NCBI RefSeq assembly: GCF_003054445.1
Contig: NC_042506.1
Location: 2,549,501-2,613,500 of the forward strand
Direction of reading: 5' to 3'
Origin: Pichia kudriavzevii
Lineage: Eukaryota > Ascomycota > Pichiomycetes > Pichiales > Pichiaceae
DNA length: 64,000 nucleotides
Shown: piece after piece, positions 36,840 through 45,885 of the stretch
Layout of the letters: every line of letters begins with the position of its first letter
Numbering within the stretch: the first letter of the stretch is position 1
Notes under the pieces: generated by a model
Seen by the model: only the letters and a program-made list of their open reading frames with translations
The model's database searches: none
Told to the model about the DNA's origin: nothing
Position numbers and translations under genes: made by a program

Positions 36840-37684
36840 GTTGAAGTGTTTGGTTCTGTTTTATATAAAAGTCAAAGCCAAAGGAAAAAACCAGAGAAAG
36901 CCTCAACTGTGTAGTTCGCCTATTTGTATTCAAGATTCAAAGTCGTTTCAGGATGTACACTGACATTTAATGCCATCACGTCTCTGCAAAACGAGGCTCT
37001 ATTTGCGAGCTACACAATGTTCAAGGTAATCTTTTTGCCGAGAGGCTTTCCTAATCAGGAAAGTTGCGACAATCAGTACCACATATATAAATATATGCGC
37101 CATGTTTTTGCTGACTCTGTATGCATGCGCCACATATCATGTTATTTAATTAAGATGTATAATTGTACATCAACAGAGAGTACATCTGGCGTCTGCTAGT
37201 TGCATTATTCTGCAAAACAACCATAGTGCTATTTCGGTAAACTCCTCCTGAGTAGGTAGAGTCAAAGGCATTGAAAAGTCCCATGGTTTTTGCTTTGAAC
37301 GTAACAACAGAGAGCATGTAAAGGAGAGAAAGAAAATAAAAAATCTGCAAACCATTTTCTTCAATGTGTACAGATTGCAACATCATCATCTTCTTCTTCT
37401 TCTTCTTCTTCTTCTTCTAAGCATTGGTGGAACTACAGTGATGTAAATCAGATGGGACTAACCAGGCGGGTGAAAGAGGGTAGAAATTCACGAATAGTAA
37501 AACATGCAATGAACAGTAAATCTGTATTTAGTATTTCACTGGAAAAATAAATTGATTTTGTAGATTATGTAATTGTACAGCGACAAAATTGTAAGTACTG
37601 TAAGTACTCTTTACAACCTCTCACATTCTCTTGTTGATGAATTTACCAGGATTTACTGGACAACTCAATCACAAAAACACAGGC
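36840..37684. promoter_or_regulatory. Divergent region between acetyltransferase copy 2 and GTR1
   Basis: No supported gene in about 800 bases. A pyrimidine-rich TTC microsatellite of about 10 units lies at 37388-37419. Two direct copies of GTAAGTACT sit at about 37590-37608. Confidence 0.45.
37388..37419. repeat. (TTC)n microsatellite
   Basis: About ten uninterrupted TTC triplets in a non-coding gap, following CATCATCATC. Likely length-polymorphic. Confidence 0.9.
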
Positions 37685-38713
37685 ATGTCGTCAGGAAAGA
37701 AATTGTTGCTAATGGGCCGCTCAGGCTCGGGTAAATCTTCAATGAGATCCATAATCTTCTCCAATTATTCTGCATTTGATACACGTAGATTAGGCGCAAC
37801 AATTGATGTCGAACACTCCAATCTACGGTTCTTAAACAATATGACTTTGAACTTGTGGGATTGTGGTGGACAAGATGTATTCATGGATAATTTTCTCAAC
37901 AAAACCGACGATTCTTCAAATGATAATGGCTCTGCCAACAATATTTTCAGAAAATGTGAAGTTTTGATTCATGTCTTTGATGTTGAAAGTAAAGAAGTCG
38001 CCAAGGATATTAATACTTTCAAACGAGTTTTGGAGAACTTGAGTAAGTTTTCTCCCAACGTTAAAATCTTTATTCTTATCCATAAAATTGATTTAGTCCA
38101 GTCGAATAAAAGGCAGGAATTGTTTCAGCTGATGTATAACAATTTAAAGAATATTGCGTTTAATGAATATGGTTTTAAAATCAGCGGCTTTGCTACATCT
38201 ATTTGGGATGAAAGTTTGTACAAAGCATGGTCATCTATTGTATGCTCATTGATACCCAATGTAGCTGTCTATGAACATCATTTGGCGAAATTGATCCAAA
38301 TCATAGATGCTAGGGAAATCATCTTATTTGAAAAAACTACATTTCTAGTGATATCATCGATGAACAAAAGTAAATCAAATAGTATTAATAACGATGCACC
38401 CCTGTCAAACTCTTTGATACAACCGGTGGATAATTTAGATCCTAAAAGATTCGAAAAAATCTCTAATATCGTTAAAACCTATAAACAAAGTGTAAATAAA
38501 ATCAGGTCAAACTTTAGAAATTTGATTCTACATGGGAAAAATTCATCGATATATCTAGACATTTTGACCTCTAATATTTATATAATGGTTATTATGGAAA
38601 ATAAAATGGGGAAGGATGATAACTATGAAATAGACAACGAAAATATGTTAACCGAAGATATCAAGATTGCCAGACATTTATTTGAGAAAATTGAAAACAA
38701 AACTGTCAATTGA
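37685..38713 (+). CDS. GTR1: Rag-family GTPase Gtr1
   Basis: Gtr1 is the RagA/B-type GTPase that, with Gtr2, signals amino-acid sufficiency to TORC1 at the vacuole. The start MSSGKKLLLMGRSGSGKSS (37685) matches yeast Gtr1; an in-frame ATG 48 bases earlier (37637) would add MNLPGFTGQLNHKNTG, which is not family-like. The P-loop GRSGSGKSS is at residues 11-19. RRLGATIDVEHS is switch I and LWDCGGQDVF is the G3 motif. HKIDL is the G4 motif. LDPKRFEKISNIVKTYKQS opens the C-terminal roadblock domain that pairs with Gtr2. Length 342 versus 310 in yeast; the excess is in Asn/Ser-rich loops. Confidence 0.96.
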   Translation: MSSGKKLLLMGRSGSGKSSMRSIIFSNYSAFDTRRLGATIDVEHSNLRFLNNMTLNLWDCGGQDVFMDNFLNKTDDSSNDNGSANNIFRKCEVLIHVFDVESKEVAKDINTFKRVLENLSKFSPNVKIFILIHKIDLVQSNKRQELFQLMYNNLKNIAFNEYGFKISGFATSIWDESLYKAWSSIVCSLIPNVAVYEHHLAKLIQIIDAREIILFEKTTFLVISSMNKSKSNSINNDAPLSNSLIQPVDNLDPKRFEKISNIVKTYKQSVNKIRSNFRNLILHGKNSSIYLDILTSNIYIMVIMENKMGKDDNYEIDNENMLTEDIKIARHLFEKIENKTVN

Positions 38714-38775
38714 AATAGCACAAATGACATAATGTGGATCGCTTCACAGACATAATATAAAATGGTATATTTTGT

Positions 38776-39663
38776 TTACAAATAGAATTTTCTCTTGTCC
38801 TTTTCCAACTCTGTTTTGTACTCCCACTCAATGTCCTGTCTGATACCTCTCTGTATTCTTCTTAATTTCAGCGTAAACTGTGGACCAAGCTCTTGTAATC
38901 CCACTTTTTCCTCATTTTTGAAAATATAACGATGCATTCTAAAAAAAATAAAGTCTCTTTGATTATGCAAAGTTACAACTTGTCTACCTTCGAATTCGGG
39001 TCTGTGTGGAAAGAGTGACTGGAATAATCTTGAAACAGATTGACCTAGTCTTGTTGTGAAATTGTTTAACACTAATTCTGGAACATGGCCTGTTGGTTGA
39101 CCATGACCTGTTATTCTCTTTCTTTCAATCAACGAAGAAATGCTAAAATAAAAGGTTGGACCTTCTGGTAAGTGAACAAAAGTCATACCATTGACGACTT
39201 TCTTGTCTTCATTGATGACAATTAAATCTGTAAAGTCTCTATTGGAACAATATTCTGCCATATCTTTTATCGTATATTTTCTCTGTCTTTTTACAAAAGA
39301 AGAGTTAGGTATTATTTCAACCATCATCGCCGCAAATTCATATGCTGGTCTTTTCGCATTTGCATTAGTTGTGATTAAAACTTTCGGTTCAACACCTTCC
39401 TTGAAGTAACTATCAAAGTTATCCTCACCTTCCATCTCTACATTCACAGTTTCATCATATACTCTCTTGGAGTCTATAGTTTCTGGAACATTTTCGATGA
39501 GCCTCTTTTCTCTTAATTCTGGGTTCTCCCGTTCTGCTCTGGCTCTGGCTTGACGTTCTTTATGACGAGTCTTATTTTGTTCATGTTTTAGTTGTGCAAA
39601 GACCTGTTGCCTTCTTTGCTTGTTCTTGATATGTTTCAAAGAGTCATTATTAATGGGAGCCAT
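38776..39663 (-). CDS. RPF1: Ribosome production factor Rpf1 (Brix domain)
   Basis: Rpf1 is a nucleolar protein needed for 27S pre-rRNA processing in 60S assembly. The protein has 295 residues, the same as yeast Rpf1. A basic helix (KNKQRRQQVFAQLKHEQNKTRHKERQ) opens it. The Brix domain runs from about residue 85 to 280, with PTFYFSISSLI, HRPEFEGRQVVTLHNQRDFIFFRMHRYIF and the closing LQELGPQFTLKLRRIQRG. It is convergent with GTR1 (63-base gap). Confidence 0.96.
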   Translation of the reverse strand: MAPINNDSLKHIKNKQRRQQVFAQLKHEQNKTRHKERQARARAERENPELREKRLIENVPETIDSKRVYDETVNVEMEGEDNFDSYFKEGVEPKVLITTNANAKRPAYEFAAMMVEIIPNSSFVKRQRKYTIKDMAEYCSNRDFTDLIVINEDKKVVNGMTFVHLPEGPTFYFSISSLIERKRITGHGQPTGHVPELVLNNFTTRLGQSVSRLFQSLFPHRPEFEGRQVVTLHNQRDFIFFRMHRYIFKNEEKVGLQELGPQFTLKLRRIQRGIRQDIEWEYKTELEKDKRKFYL

Positions 39664-39908
39664 CTTCGTCAGTTATTCGATTGTTAACTGGTGACACAAA
39701 ATCAAAAAGATCTTTATTAATCAGTGAAAATCACATAAAAAAAATTACAAACATGAAAAAATTTATCAAAGTTTATAAAACTTAGCGAGTATACTATTCC
39801 ACACAAAACCATGCACAAGTATTCATCTTTTTCCACAAGATTGTAAAGTTAACTTAATGCTTCTTCATCTATATACTTACATTTAATCAAAATAGAATAG
39901 TCAGAAGA

Positions 39909-41972
39909 CTACCAAACATCTTCTTGATATCTATTATTAACCCTCAATTGCTTGATCATGTTAGTTGCAATTTCTTCAGTAACTTTCTTTTCGGTCTGAT
40001 AGACTTTGACCAAGGTTTGTTGGACACCTTTTGCCATGTTTGAAGCATCACCACAGACATAAAGAAATGCGCCTTGATCTAATAGCTGTACTACTCTGGC
40101 AGAATTTTCTAAGATTTTGTCCTGAACATAAACTTTTTTCTCCGTTTCTCTGGAGAATGCTGTGACCATACTAAACTTGCTGTCCAGCTTCTTAGAGTAT
40201 TCAGTCCATTCTTCCTTGTAGATGAAGTCTTCGGTTGAATTTCTGCAGCCAAAGAAGAAAAGAATGTCGCCCACCTTATTGCCATTTTCAACTTGTTTGA
40301 CTTTCTCTCTTATGAACCCCCTGAATGGTGCAGCACCTGTACCCGGTCCTACCATAATGACAGGGGTAGCTGGGTTGGAAGGCAATTTGAAAGTAGATCT
40401 TCTGATATGAATCGGAAGTTTACTGTGGAACTTATTTCTTGGACCTTCCAGGTCATAGGTTTCAATTAATTCCAAGTCTTTATCTTTATGTTGCTCTTTC
40501 TTAATGTTCAGCAACAAGTTGGTGGCAACACCGGTAACATAGTGGTCACATCCTTCTGGTTTTTCTTGTTCAACAACTGCAGTAATATGAATTTTTTGCT
40601 TTTCCATAGATGAAGATGAAGAAATCGAGTAGTAACGGGGTTGTAATTTTGCTACCGACTCAATGATAAAAGAAAATGGAACATCTTTCCACGGTTCACC
40701 TTCACTTAACATTGCTAAACAGTCTGCAATATTAAGATATTTATTGGTGACAGACTTGTTGAACAAATCCTTATCATCAGAAATCTCTAATAGGGCATGT
40801 TTGGTCTTTTCATTAGGACAAAATTGGGAGATAGATTTGACAAATTGTCTCGAAACTGGACCTGAAATCTCTAAGTAGTGTCTTAAAACAGCGTCGTAAG
40901 TGGTTGGGGATGGAAATGGTAAATGGACAGTAGGGTCTAATGATTTCAGTTCAATAACTTGATCCTTCTTTTTCTCAAGTCCTAGTATATCTAGGAACTT
41001 CGAGACCTTTTGGTTGGAGTTTGATGGCCAGATGGCAACGTGATCACCAGTAGAGTATTTCAAATTTGTGTCTGACAGGTCGAATTCCGCATGAATACAG
41101 TGCCTATCCTTGGAATTGAATAGCTCTTTCGTGTTAATTATAGGTGCCAAATATGGATGTGTGTGGTTAAATGGGCCAAACCTAAGTGAATTCTTGTCTT
41201 CATCTGTAACAGGATTTACATAACTTGAGTTCGGTTCACCTAACGAAACGGTTGAAGAAGAAATGTCGAGATCAGAACTTTCTGTAGTTTGGATGGATGG
41301 TTCATATTTAACTGCTTGTTCATCTAAATGAAACGTAGCCTTCACAACGTCAAATAATTGTTCCTTCCAAGAAAGGTAATCTTCATCCATAGTACCTTTA
41401 CCATCATCTCCTAACCCCAACTCACCCACTAATTCAGCACCTTTTTCTGCCAATTTTGATGCAGTTTTCTTTCCAATTGCATTGTAAAACTCGTAGGTTG
41501 AATTACCTAAACCAAAACAGACAAACTTGAGAGAATCTAAATTTTCACATTCATTCTCAAGGTAGTCAAAAAATTCCACGGCGTTATCGGTTGGTTCACC
41601 TTCACCATATGTGGCCATGAAAAATGCAGCCAACTTAAAGTCAGGAATCTCTTTTTGGATATTCTCGAAGTTTTCAAATGAAACATCAGCCAAGTCTGCA
41701 GTCATTGTAGGGACTTTGAACTTAGATTGGAACTCTTTGGCAAATTTCAGAGCATAATCTTCTGCCGTACCTGTTTGGGAACCGTAGAAAACAACAGCCT
41801 TTTTGCCGTTCTTCTTCATGGTTGCTACTAGATCACTCGTATTGCCACCAAAGGAACCCATCTTTTCAATGGCATCGTTTGTGGCATCACCACCCCAAAG
41901 TTTACCTTTCGTAAAATAAGCAATAAGGGCCACCAAAATAGCAATTAAGACAGACTGATCAAGTGGGTCCAT
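39909..41972 (-). CDS. NCP1: NADPH-cytochrome P450 reductase
   Basis: This flavoprotein passes electrons from NADPH to P450 enzymes such as Erg11 in ergosterol synthesis at the ER. The 687 residues (yeast Ncp1 has 691) include an N-terminal membrane anchor (about 8-27), FMN-binding YGSQTGTAEDYA (63-74) and MATYGEGEPTDNAVEFF. FAD-binding PRYYSISSS and GVATNLLL, NADPH-binding VGPGTGAAPFRGFIREK (about 538) and the C-terminal YQEDVW complete the enzyme. All catalytic blocks are intact. A CGG-N5-CCG palindrome lies 180 bases upstream. Confidence 0.98.
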   Translation of the reverse strand: MDPLDQSVLIAILVALIAYFTKGKLWGGDATNDAIEKMGSFGGNTSDLVATMKKNGKKAVVFYGSQTGTAEDYALKFAKEFQSKFKVPTMTADLADVSFENFENIQKEIPDFKLAAFFMATYGEGEPTDNAVEFFDYLENECENLDSLKFVCFGLGNSTYEFYNAIGKKTASKLAEKGAELVGELGLGDDGKGTMDEDYLSWKEQLFDVVKATFHLDEQAVKYEPSIQTTESSDLDISSSTVSLGEPNSSYVNPVTDEDKNSLRFGPFNHTHPYLAPIINTKELFNSKDRHCIHAEFDLSDTNLKYSTGDHVAIWPSNSNQKVSKFLDILGLEKKKDQVIELKSLDPTVHLPFPSPTTYDAVLRHYLEISGPVSRQFVKSISQFCPNEKTKHALLEISDDKDLFNKSVTNKYLNIADCLAMLSEGEPWKDVPFSFIIESVAKLQPRYYSISSSSSMEKQKIHITAVVEQEKPEGCDHYVTGVATNLLLNIKKEQHKDKDLELIETYDLEGPRNKFHSKLPIHIRRSTFKLPSNPATPVIMVGPGTGAAPFRGFIREKVKQVENGNKVGDILFFFGCRNSTEDFIYKEEWTEYSKKLDSKFSMVTAFSRETEKKVYVQDKILENSARVVQLLDQGAFLYVCGDASNMAKGVQQTLVKVYQTEKKVTEEIATNMIKQLRVNNRYQEDVW

Positions 41973-42284
41973 GATTATCTTTGACTCTATCTAATATTAT
42001 TTGGTGTATAAAACAAAGTACACTTGTTAAAACAAAAGGAAAGCAAAAGAGCATATGTATACCAAGGCATCTACGAGCACGAACATGTGTGAAAAGCGGA
42101 ACGAGGTCAAAGTCGTACCAAATCTGGTGAAGAATAGCGAAAATGAAAATCGGCTGAGCCGCCCCCTTCCTCTTTCTTTCAAATAGGCGTTACACGTTTT
42201 CCAGCACTGAGGCATGTGGGTTTACAATGGTAAAACATACCACGAGCTGGTCAGATATCTGACAACATGAGATGTATGGGCTTT
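41973..42284. promoter_or_regulatory. NCP1 promoter with CGG-N5-CCG palindrome
   Basis: No gene in 312 bases. CGGCTGAGCCG at 42152-42162 is an 11-base palindrome with the CGG/CCG arrangement recognised by zinc-cluster dimers. It runs into a C-rich tract (GCCGCCCCCTTCC). Confidence 0.45.
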
Positions 42285-43646
42285 TTACAAATCAAAGTTA
42301 GAGTAAACACTAGCACTGAGATCATCAAGACCTGAGACATTGTTCATTGTGTAAAGTATACTATTGTCAACATGACGGTTCGTAAGTTCCTTGGTCTGGG
42401 GTGTTAGTGTTGCTAAAATAAGAGCTAGTTTCCATGAATCTTCTCTTTTTGGCGTGTCTTTATTTCTCTCATCAGCACTTTCTTGTAAATCTGATACACC
42501 CTTGGCATCATCTGTACTGACGTTTTTGTGAAGAAGACCATCATGGACACGATCCAGAATATTAGATATACCTAAGGAAGATATGACTCGGACAAGCTGA
42601 GCAACCTGTGATCCTCTAAGATACCCTTTTAGTTCGCTATTCATTTTTTGTAAAATCTGTGCATTAGAAACATTTGCATTAAAAGACGAAATAAACTTCA
42701 CAGTGTTGGTATTCTGCAGCAAAGTGAATTCATCCTCAGGAGATGGCAACAATAAATTTTCTAATCCAAATCTTTCTCCCCCTTCTGTTAGACAAGAACC
42801 TTCTAGGATCCTGGAATCAACATCCTTCTGAACTTGAAGTATCAAGTTATCAAATTCCTCAATTGATAGTTCTTGTCGCAAGCTAACTCCACTGAACGTA
42901 CTTTCTACGCTTTCAGTTATAATACTTTTGAGTTCCATCGACCCCTTGTTTAGTAACCACCATGTGAATGACAAGAAGGCTTGCTCCGGTAGATCTTCAT
43001 CGGTGTCATCAATATCCATCTCTGGGCTATCCATATTTTTTTCCAAGTCAATTAACTTGATGCCTTGGTTATTCGACGCTAACTTTAATGCCGTCTTCAA
43101 ATATGATTTTCTAGATATAATGTTCAGTTGCAAATGTAATAATATTATAAGTAAGGTTTCAGAGTAAATAATAGTTAGAAATCTTGTGATTGATTTATGC
43201 TTTAGGTCTTGCCACAATTCAACTTTATTCTTCCTTGCGTTGCTCTTCGTCTGTCCTTCTCCCATACGTTCTTTTATTCTGTTGAGGTTAGAGCTACTTG
43301 TAATATCGGAGCTACTCAATTCACTTTTATCATCCAAAGACGTGTTTTTGTTCTTTCTTATCAACTTCAACTCTTTCGTAATTTGTTCAACATCCAATTC
43401 TTTATATATGGGCTCTATTAAAACAGGCAAAAAAGACAAAAAAGTCATATAGCAATCTTTTTGTGTTTGAGTAAATCTCTTCTTTATTAATTCCCGAGTG
43501 GCATTTTCTTCCTTTAACTGTTCCTGAAAATCCTTAAGTTTATGGCGAACGTATATGCTAATCAAGTATGAGAAGGCGGCGACACCTGTAGCAATAACAA
43601 GCTTCTTTTTGTGACGTTGATAAACTTGCCTAAGATATCCGAACAT
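42285..43646 (-). CDS. PEX3: Peroxisomal biogenesis factor Pex3
   Basis: Pex3 is a membrane receptor for Pex19 and starts peroxisome membrane assembly. The 453-residue protein (yeast 441) opens with MFGYLRQVYQRHKKKLVIATGVAAFSYLISIYVRHKLKDFQ. This is a short basic region plus one membrane segment (about 17-33) serving as peroxisome signal. The ATRELIKKRFTQTQKDCYMTFLSFLPVL block is the Pex19-binding family core. A Ser-rich linker (about 100-135) separates it from the helical cytosolic domain. Confidence 0.95.
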   Translation of the reverse strand: MFGYLRQVYQRHKKKLVIATGVAAFSYLISIYVRHKLKDFQEQLKEENATRELIKKRFTQTQKDCYMTFLSFLPVLIEPIYKELDVEQITKELKLIRKNKNTSLDDKSELSSSDITSSSNLNRIKERMGEGQTKSNARKNKVELWQDLKHKSITRFLTIIYSETLLIILLHLQLNIISRKSYLKTALKLASNNQGIKLIDLEKNMDSPEMDIDDTDEDLPEQAFLSFTWWLLNKGSMELKSIITESVESTFSGVSLRQELSIEEFDNLILQVQKDVDSRILEGSCLTEGGERFGLENLLLPSPEDEFTLLQNTNTVKFISSFNANVSNAQILQKMNSELKGYLRGSQVAQLVRVISSLGISNILDRVHDGLLHKNVSTDDAKGVSDLQESADERNKDTPKREDSWKLALILATLTPQTKELTNRHVDNSILYTMNNVSGLDDLSASVYSNFDL

Positions 43647-44090
43647 TGACGCTTTTCCAAAATTGTCTCTTCTACTTGTTATCTATAAACCTAAACAGTG
43701 GATGTTGAGAAAGATGGTACCTGTGACACACCTTTCTGAGAATCCCCGTACTAATTGATATCAAATACACAGGCTACGAAGGATAACAGGGGCTGGTTGG
43801 TGTACGGATGGAACCACCAGATAAGGTTCGAATATCCACGTTTGGTCATATACGCCACATATTCAATGGAGCTTATCACTAGGATCATAGATTAGAATCC
43901 AGTTAGTGTACATACGCCATGGATATCTATAGAGAGTCTTTATAATTTTAGAAAAGGTGAATAAAACCTGAAACAAACTTATTAATTTACAAAATTTTTC
44001 GTAACCTTAATGAATATTAAGTGACTGGGTTGTCTCTAAGTTTCCCTATATTCCGGTAGCTCACGAATTTGACAGTTACAGTACCATTCC
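43647..44090. other. Gap between PEX3 and LRP1
   Basis: No gene in 444 bases. Both neighbours are read leftwards, so it holds the PEX3 promoter and the LRP1 3' end. AT-rich sequence at 43935-44030 suits 3'-end formation. CATACGCCA occurs at 43849 and 43911, as CATATACGCCAC and CATACGCCATG. Confidence 0.35.
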
Positions 44091-44711
44091 CTATTTTCTC
44101 TTCCGGTTGCTTTTTGGCTTAGATACCTTTTGTTGGGTTTTATTTTTACTATTCTTTTTGTTTAACCGTTCTTCGACCTTTACAGAACTGCTCTCAGTTT
44201 CCTTCTTTGGAGTAGTTTCTTTGGTCTTTGAATTATCAAATCGTACATGATTTCCCTCGGGTTTCATCTTGTTGCCCTGGAAATGGACATTGGAGACTGC
44301 TGGCTCCTGTCCATTTATATGCTTCTGGATTAATTTTTCAGACTGTTCTTCCATCGCCCTCTCTTTATTATTTTTCCTTGTTAAACCATCCTCTGCTGTC
44401 TTCACTCTGTCCATGAAATCTTTGACTTTCTTAATTTCCTGCATGATTTCCGAATTGTTATCTATCCTTGCACCTCTTAATTTCTGACTGGTAAACTGTA
44501 AAGTAACCAAGATATAGGAATACAAATTCAACAATTTGGCTTGCTCAAGCTCAGTCACTGTTTGAAGTTGTTTGGCTTCGCCTGCTCTAGTGAGTTCTTC
44601 CAATGTTTCACATAATGGTGTCTCCAAAATGTCACCCTTTAGCTTTGATGTGACTTCGTTCACTATATCACTTAAACTATTCAAAAGACTGGTCATTGCT
44701 TCTGTCTCCAT
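44091..44711 (-). CDS. LRP1: Exosome cofactor Lrp1/Rrp47 (C1D family)
   Basis: Lrp1 (Rrp47) binds Rrp6 and helps the nuclear exosome process snoRNAs and 5.8S rRNA. The 206-residue protein (yeast 184) has the Sas10/C1D helical bundle in its first 105 residues, with LNSLSDIVNEVTSKL, TVTELEQAKLLNLYSYILVTLQFTSQKLRG and EIMQEIKKVKDFMDRVKTAE. The C-terminal half is lysine-rich (KKNSKNKTQQKVSKPKSNRKRK), which in the family binds RNA. Confidence 0.88.
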   Translation of the reverse strand: METEAMTSLLNSLSDIVNEVTSKLKGDILETPLCETLEELTRAGEAKQLQTVTELEQAKLLNLYSYILVTLQFTSQKLRGARIDNNSEIMQEIKKVKDFMDRVKTAEDGLTRKNNKERAMEEQSEKLIQKHINGQEPAVSNVHFQGNKMKPEGNHVRFDNSKTKETTPKKETESSSVKVEERLNKKNSKNKTQQKVSKPKSNRKRK

Positions 44712-44867
44712 CTTTACTTCAACTTTTATCCGTGATAAATGCGTTAATCCCCTGGTGGTCTACTTCAGGAATTGAATTGATTTGCTACGTTTATACCTGT
44801 AATCAAAATATCCTAACTATACTGAAGAAAAAAAAAAAATTTTGTTTTACAGCACATAGCAATTCTG

Positions 44868-44877
44868 AAAAAAAAAA
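44868..44877 (-). terminator. Pol III terminator of tRNA-Thr
   Basis: Ten T on the transcribed-sense minus strand, three bases after the tRNA end. Confidence 0.75.
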
Positions 44878-44880
44878 GAA

Positions 44881-44952
44881 TGCCACTTGCCAGAATTGAA
44901 CTAGCGACCTCCGCATTACAAGTGCGACGCTCTACCACTAAGCTAAAGAGGC
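44881..44952 (-). tRNA. tRNA-Thr (anticodon TGT)
   Basis: On the minus strand a 72-nt cloverleaf reads GCCTCTTTAGCTTAGTGG and onwards. Anticodon loop CTTGTAA carries TGT, and the T-arm is GCTAGTTCAATTCTGGC with one G-T pair. The acceptor has one T-T mismatch. No intron. A run of ten A on the plus strand (44868-44877) is its Pol III terminator. Confidence 0.92.
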
Positions 44953-45637
44953 ATTTCTGGTATTTGCAAAGGACTTGGAGTAGAGTATGGAAATTATTTC
45001 CTAATTTAAGATGTTTCGACGGTTGAATTTTTTTTAAGAATAATCACTAATTTTATCAACAGCTATAGTATTGTATGCAGGAATGCTAATTGTGATACAC
45101 GTATTAGTAAGTACGCAATAGGTGTATAATCGCACGAGTAGACAATGGGCGTGGTGGAAGTTAGTCGTAGTAGAAGTAGTAATAGATTTCTCTCTTCCTC
45201 CTTCTGCCTGCTCTCACTCCCGATTAGGAGTTATCTCAGCTATATCAATTCTATATAACAGGATATTGACTGTCTTATATACTTCACGCCCACAACCTGG
45301 AATCACCCTCAGTTGCCACTCTTTTTCGTATAGCAAACTCCTGTACGAGCTTATTACGTTTTAGGTCTTTATTTTTTACTATGTCTGCCCTATCATAGCC
45401 CGTTGACAAATGATAATTAATTTATGCCAATGACAGTGTCTCCGGCGGCTTATCTATGCCTATGCTCTACATGATCAACGGGACTAACTTTCTTTGCTTC
45501 CTACTCCGGATACCTGACCCTCGTTAACTTCCCTTGTTCTAAAATCGAAACCTTAACATCAGTATGTTATCGTCTATTTACTGGCACTTCCTTTTTTGAA
45601 ACACATCCTGAAAAATCCCTTTTAAAAATATGTATCT
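44953..45637. other. Gap between tRNA-Thr and tRNA-Ser
   Basis: No gene in 685 bases. The frames seen are short. Such tRNA-flanking gaps often hold retrotransposon LTR remnants in yeasts, but I could not find convincing paired ends or target duplications. A TATATAAC element lies at about 45253-45260. Confidence 0.4.
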
Positions 45638-45719
45638 GGCAATTTGTCCGAGTGGTTAAGGAGAAAGATTAGAAATCTTTTGGGCTTTGCCCGCGCAGGT
45701 TCGAATCCTGCAGTTGTCG
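45638..45719 (+). tRNA. tRNA-Ser (anticodon AGA)
   Basis: An 82-nt class II tRNA, nearly the same as yeast tRNA-Ser(AGA). Anticodon arm AAAGATTAGAAATCTTT, long variable arm TGGGCTTTGCCCGC, T-arm GCAGGTTCGAATCCTGC, acceptor GGCAATT pairing with AGTTGTC. No intron. Confidence 0.97.
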
Positions 45720-45730
45720 AATAAACCTTA

Positions 45731-45736
45731 TTTTTT
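45731..45736 (+). terminator. Pol III terminator of tRNA-Ser
   Basis: Six T eleven bases after the tRNA, with a longer T8 run just behind (45739-45746). Confidence 0.75.
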
Positions 45737-45885
45737 GCTTTTTTTTGTTTTTATCTAAATTAACTCACCAGATAGCACACTGTTACTTTTAATGTACATT
45801 CCTTGCATTTCATCTATACTTTACAAAAAATGAAAATATTACACATGACAGAAACCTTGCTCTCTATTCTTATATAGCAAGATAG

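Noticed and set aside
37388-37419. CRISPR-like or coding meaning for the TTC repeat
   Set aside because: Simple trinucleotide microsatellite in a eukaryotic intergenic gap; no spacers and no frame.
44953-45637. Possible solo LTR fossil between two tRNA genes
   Set aside because: tRNA flanks are common LTR sites, but no paired terminal repeats or target duplication were seen, and I do not recognise the sequence.
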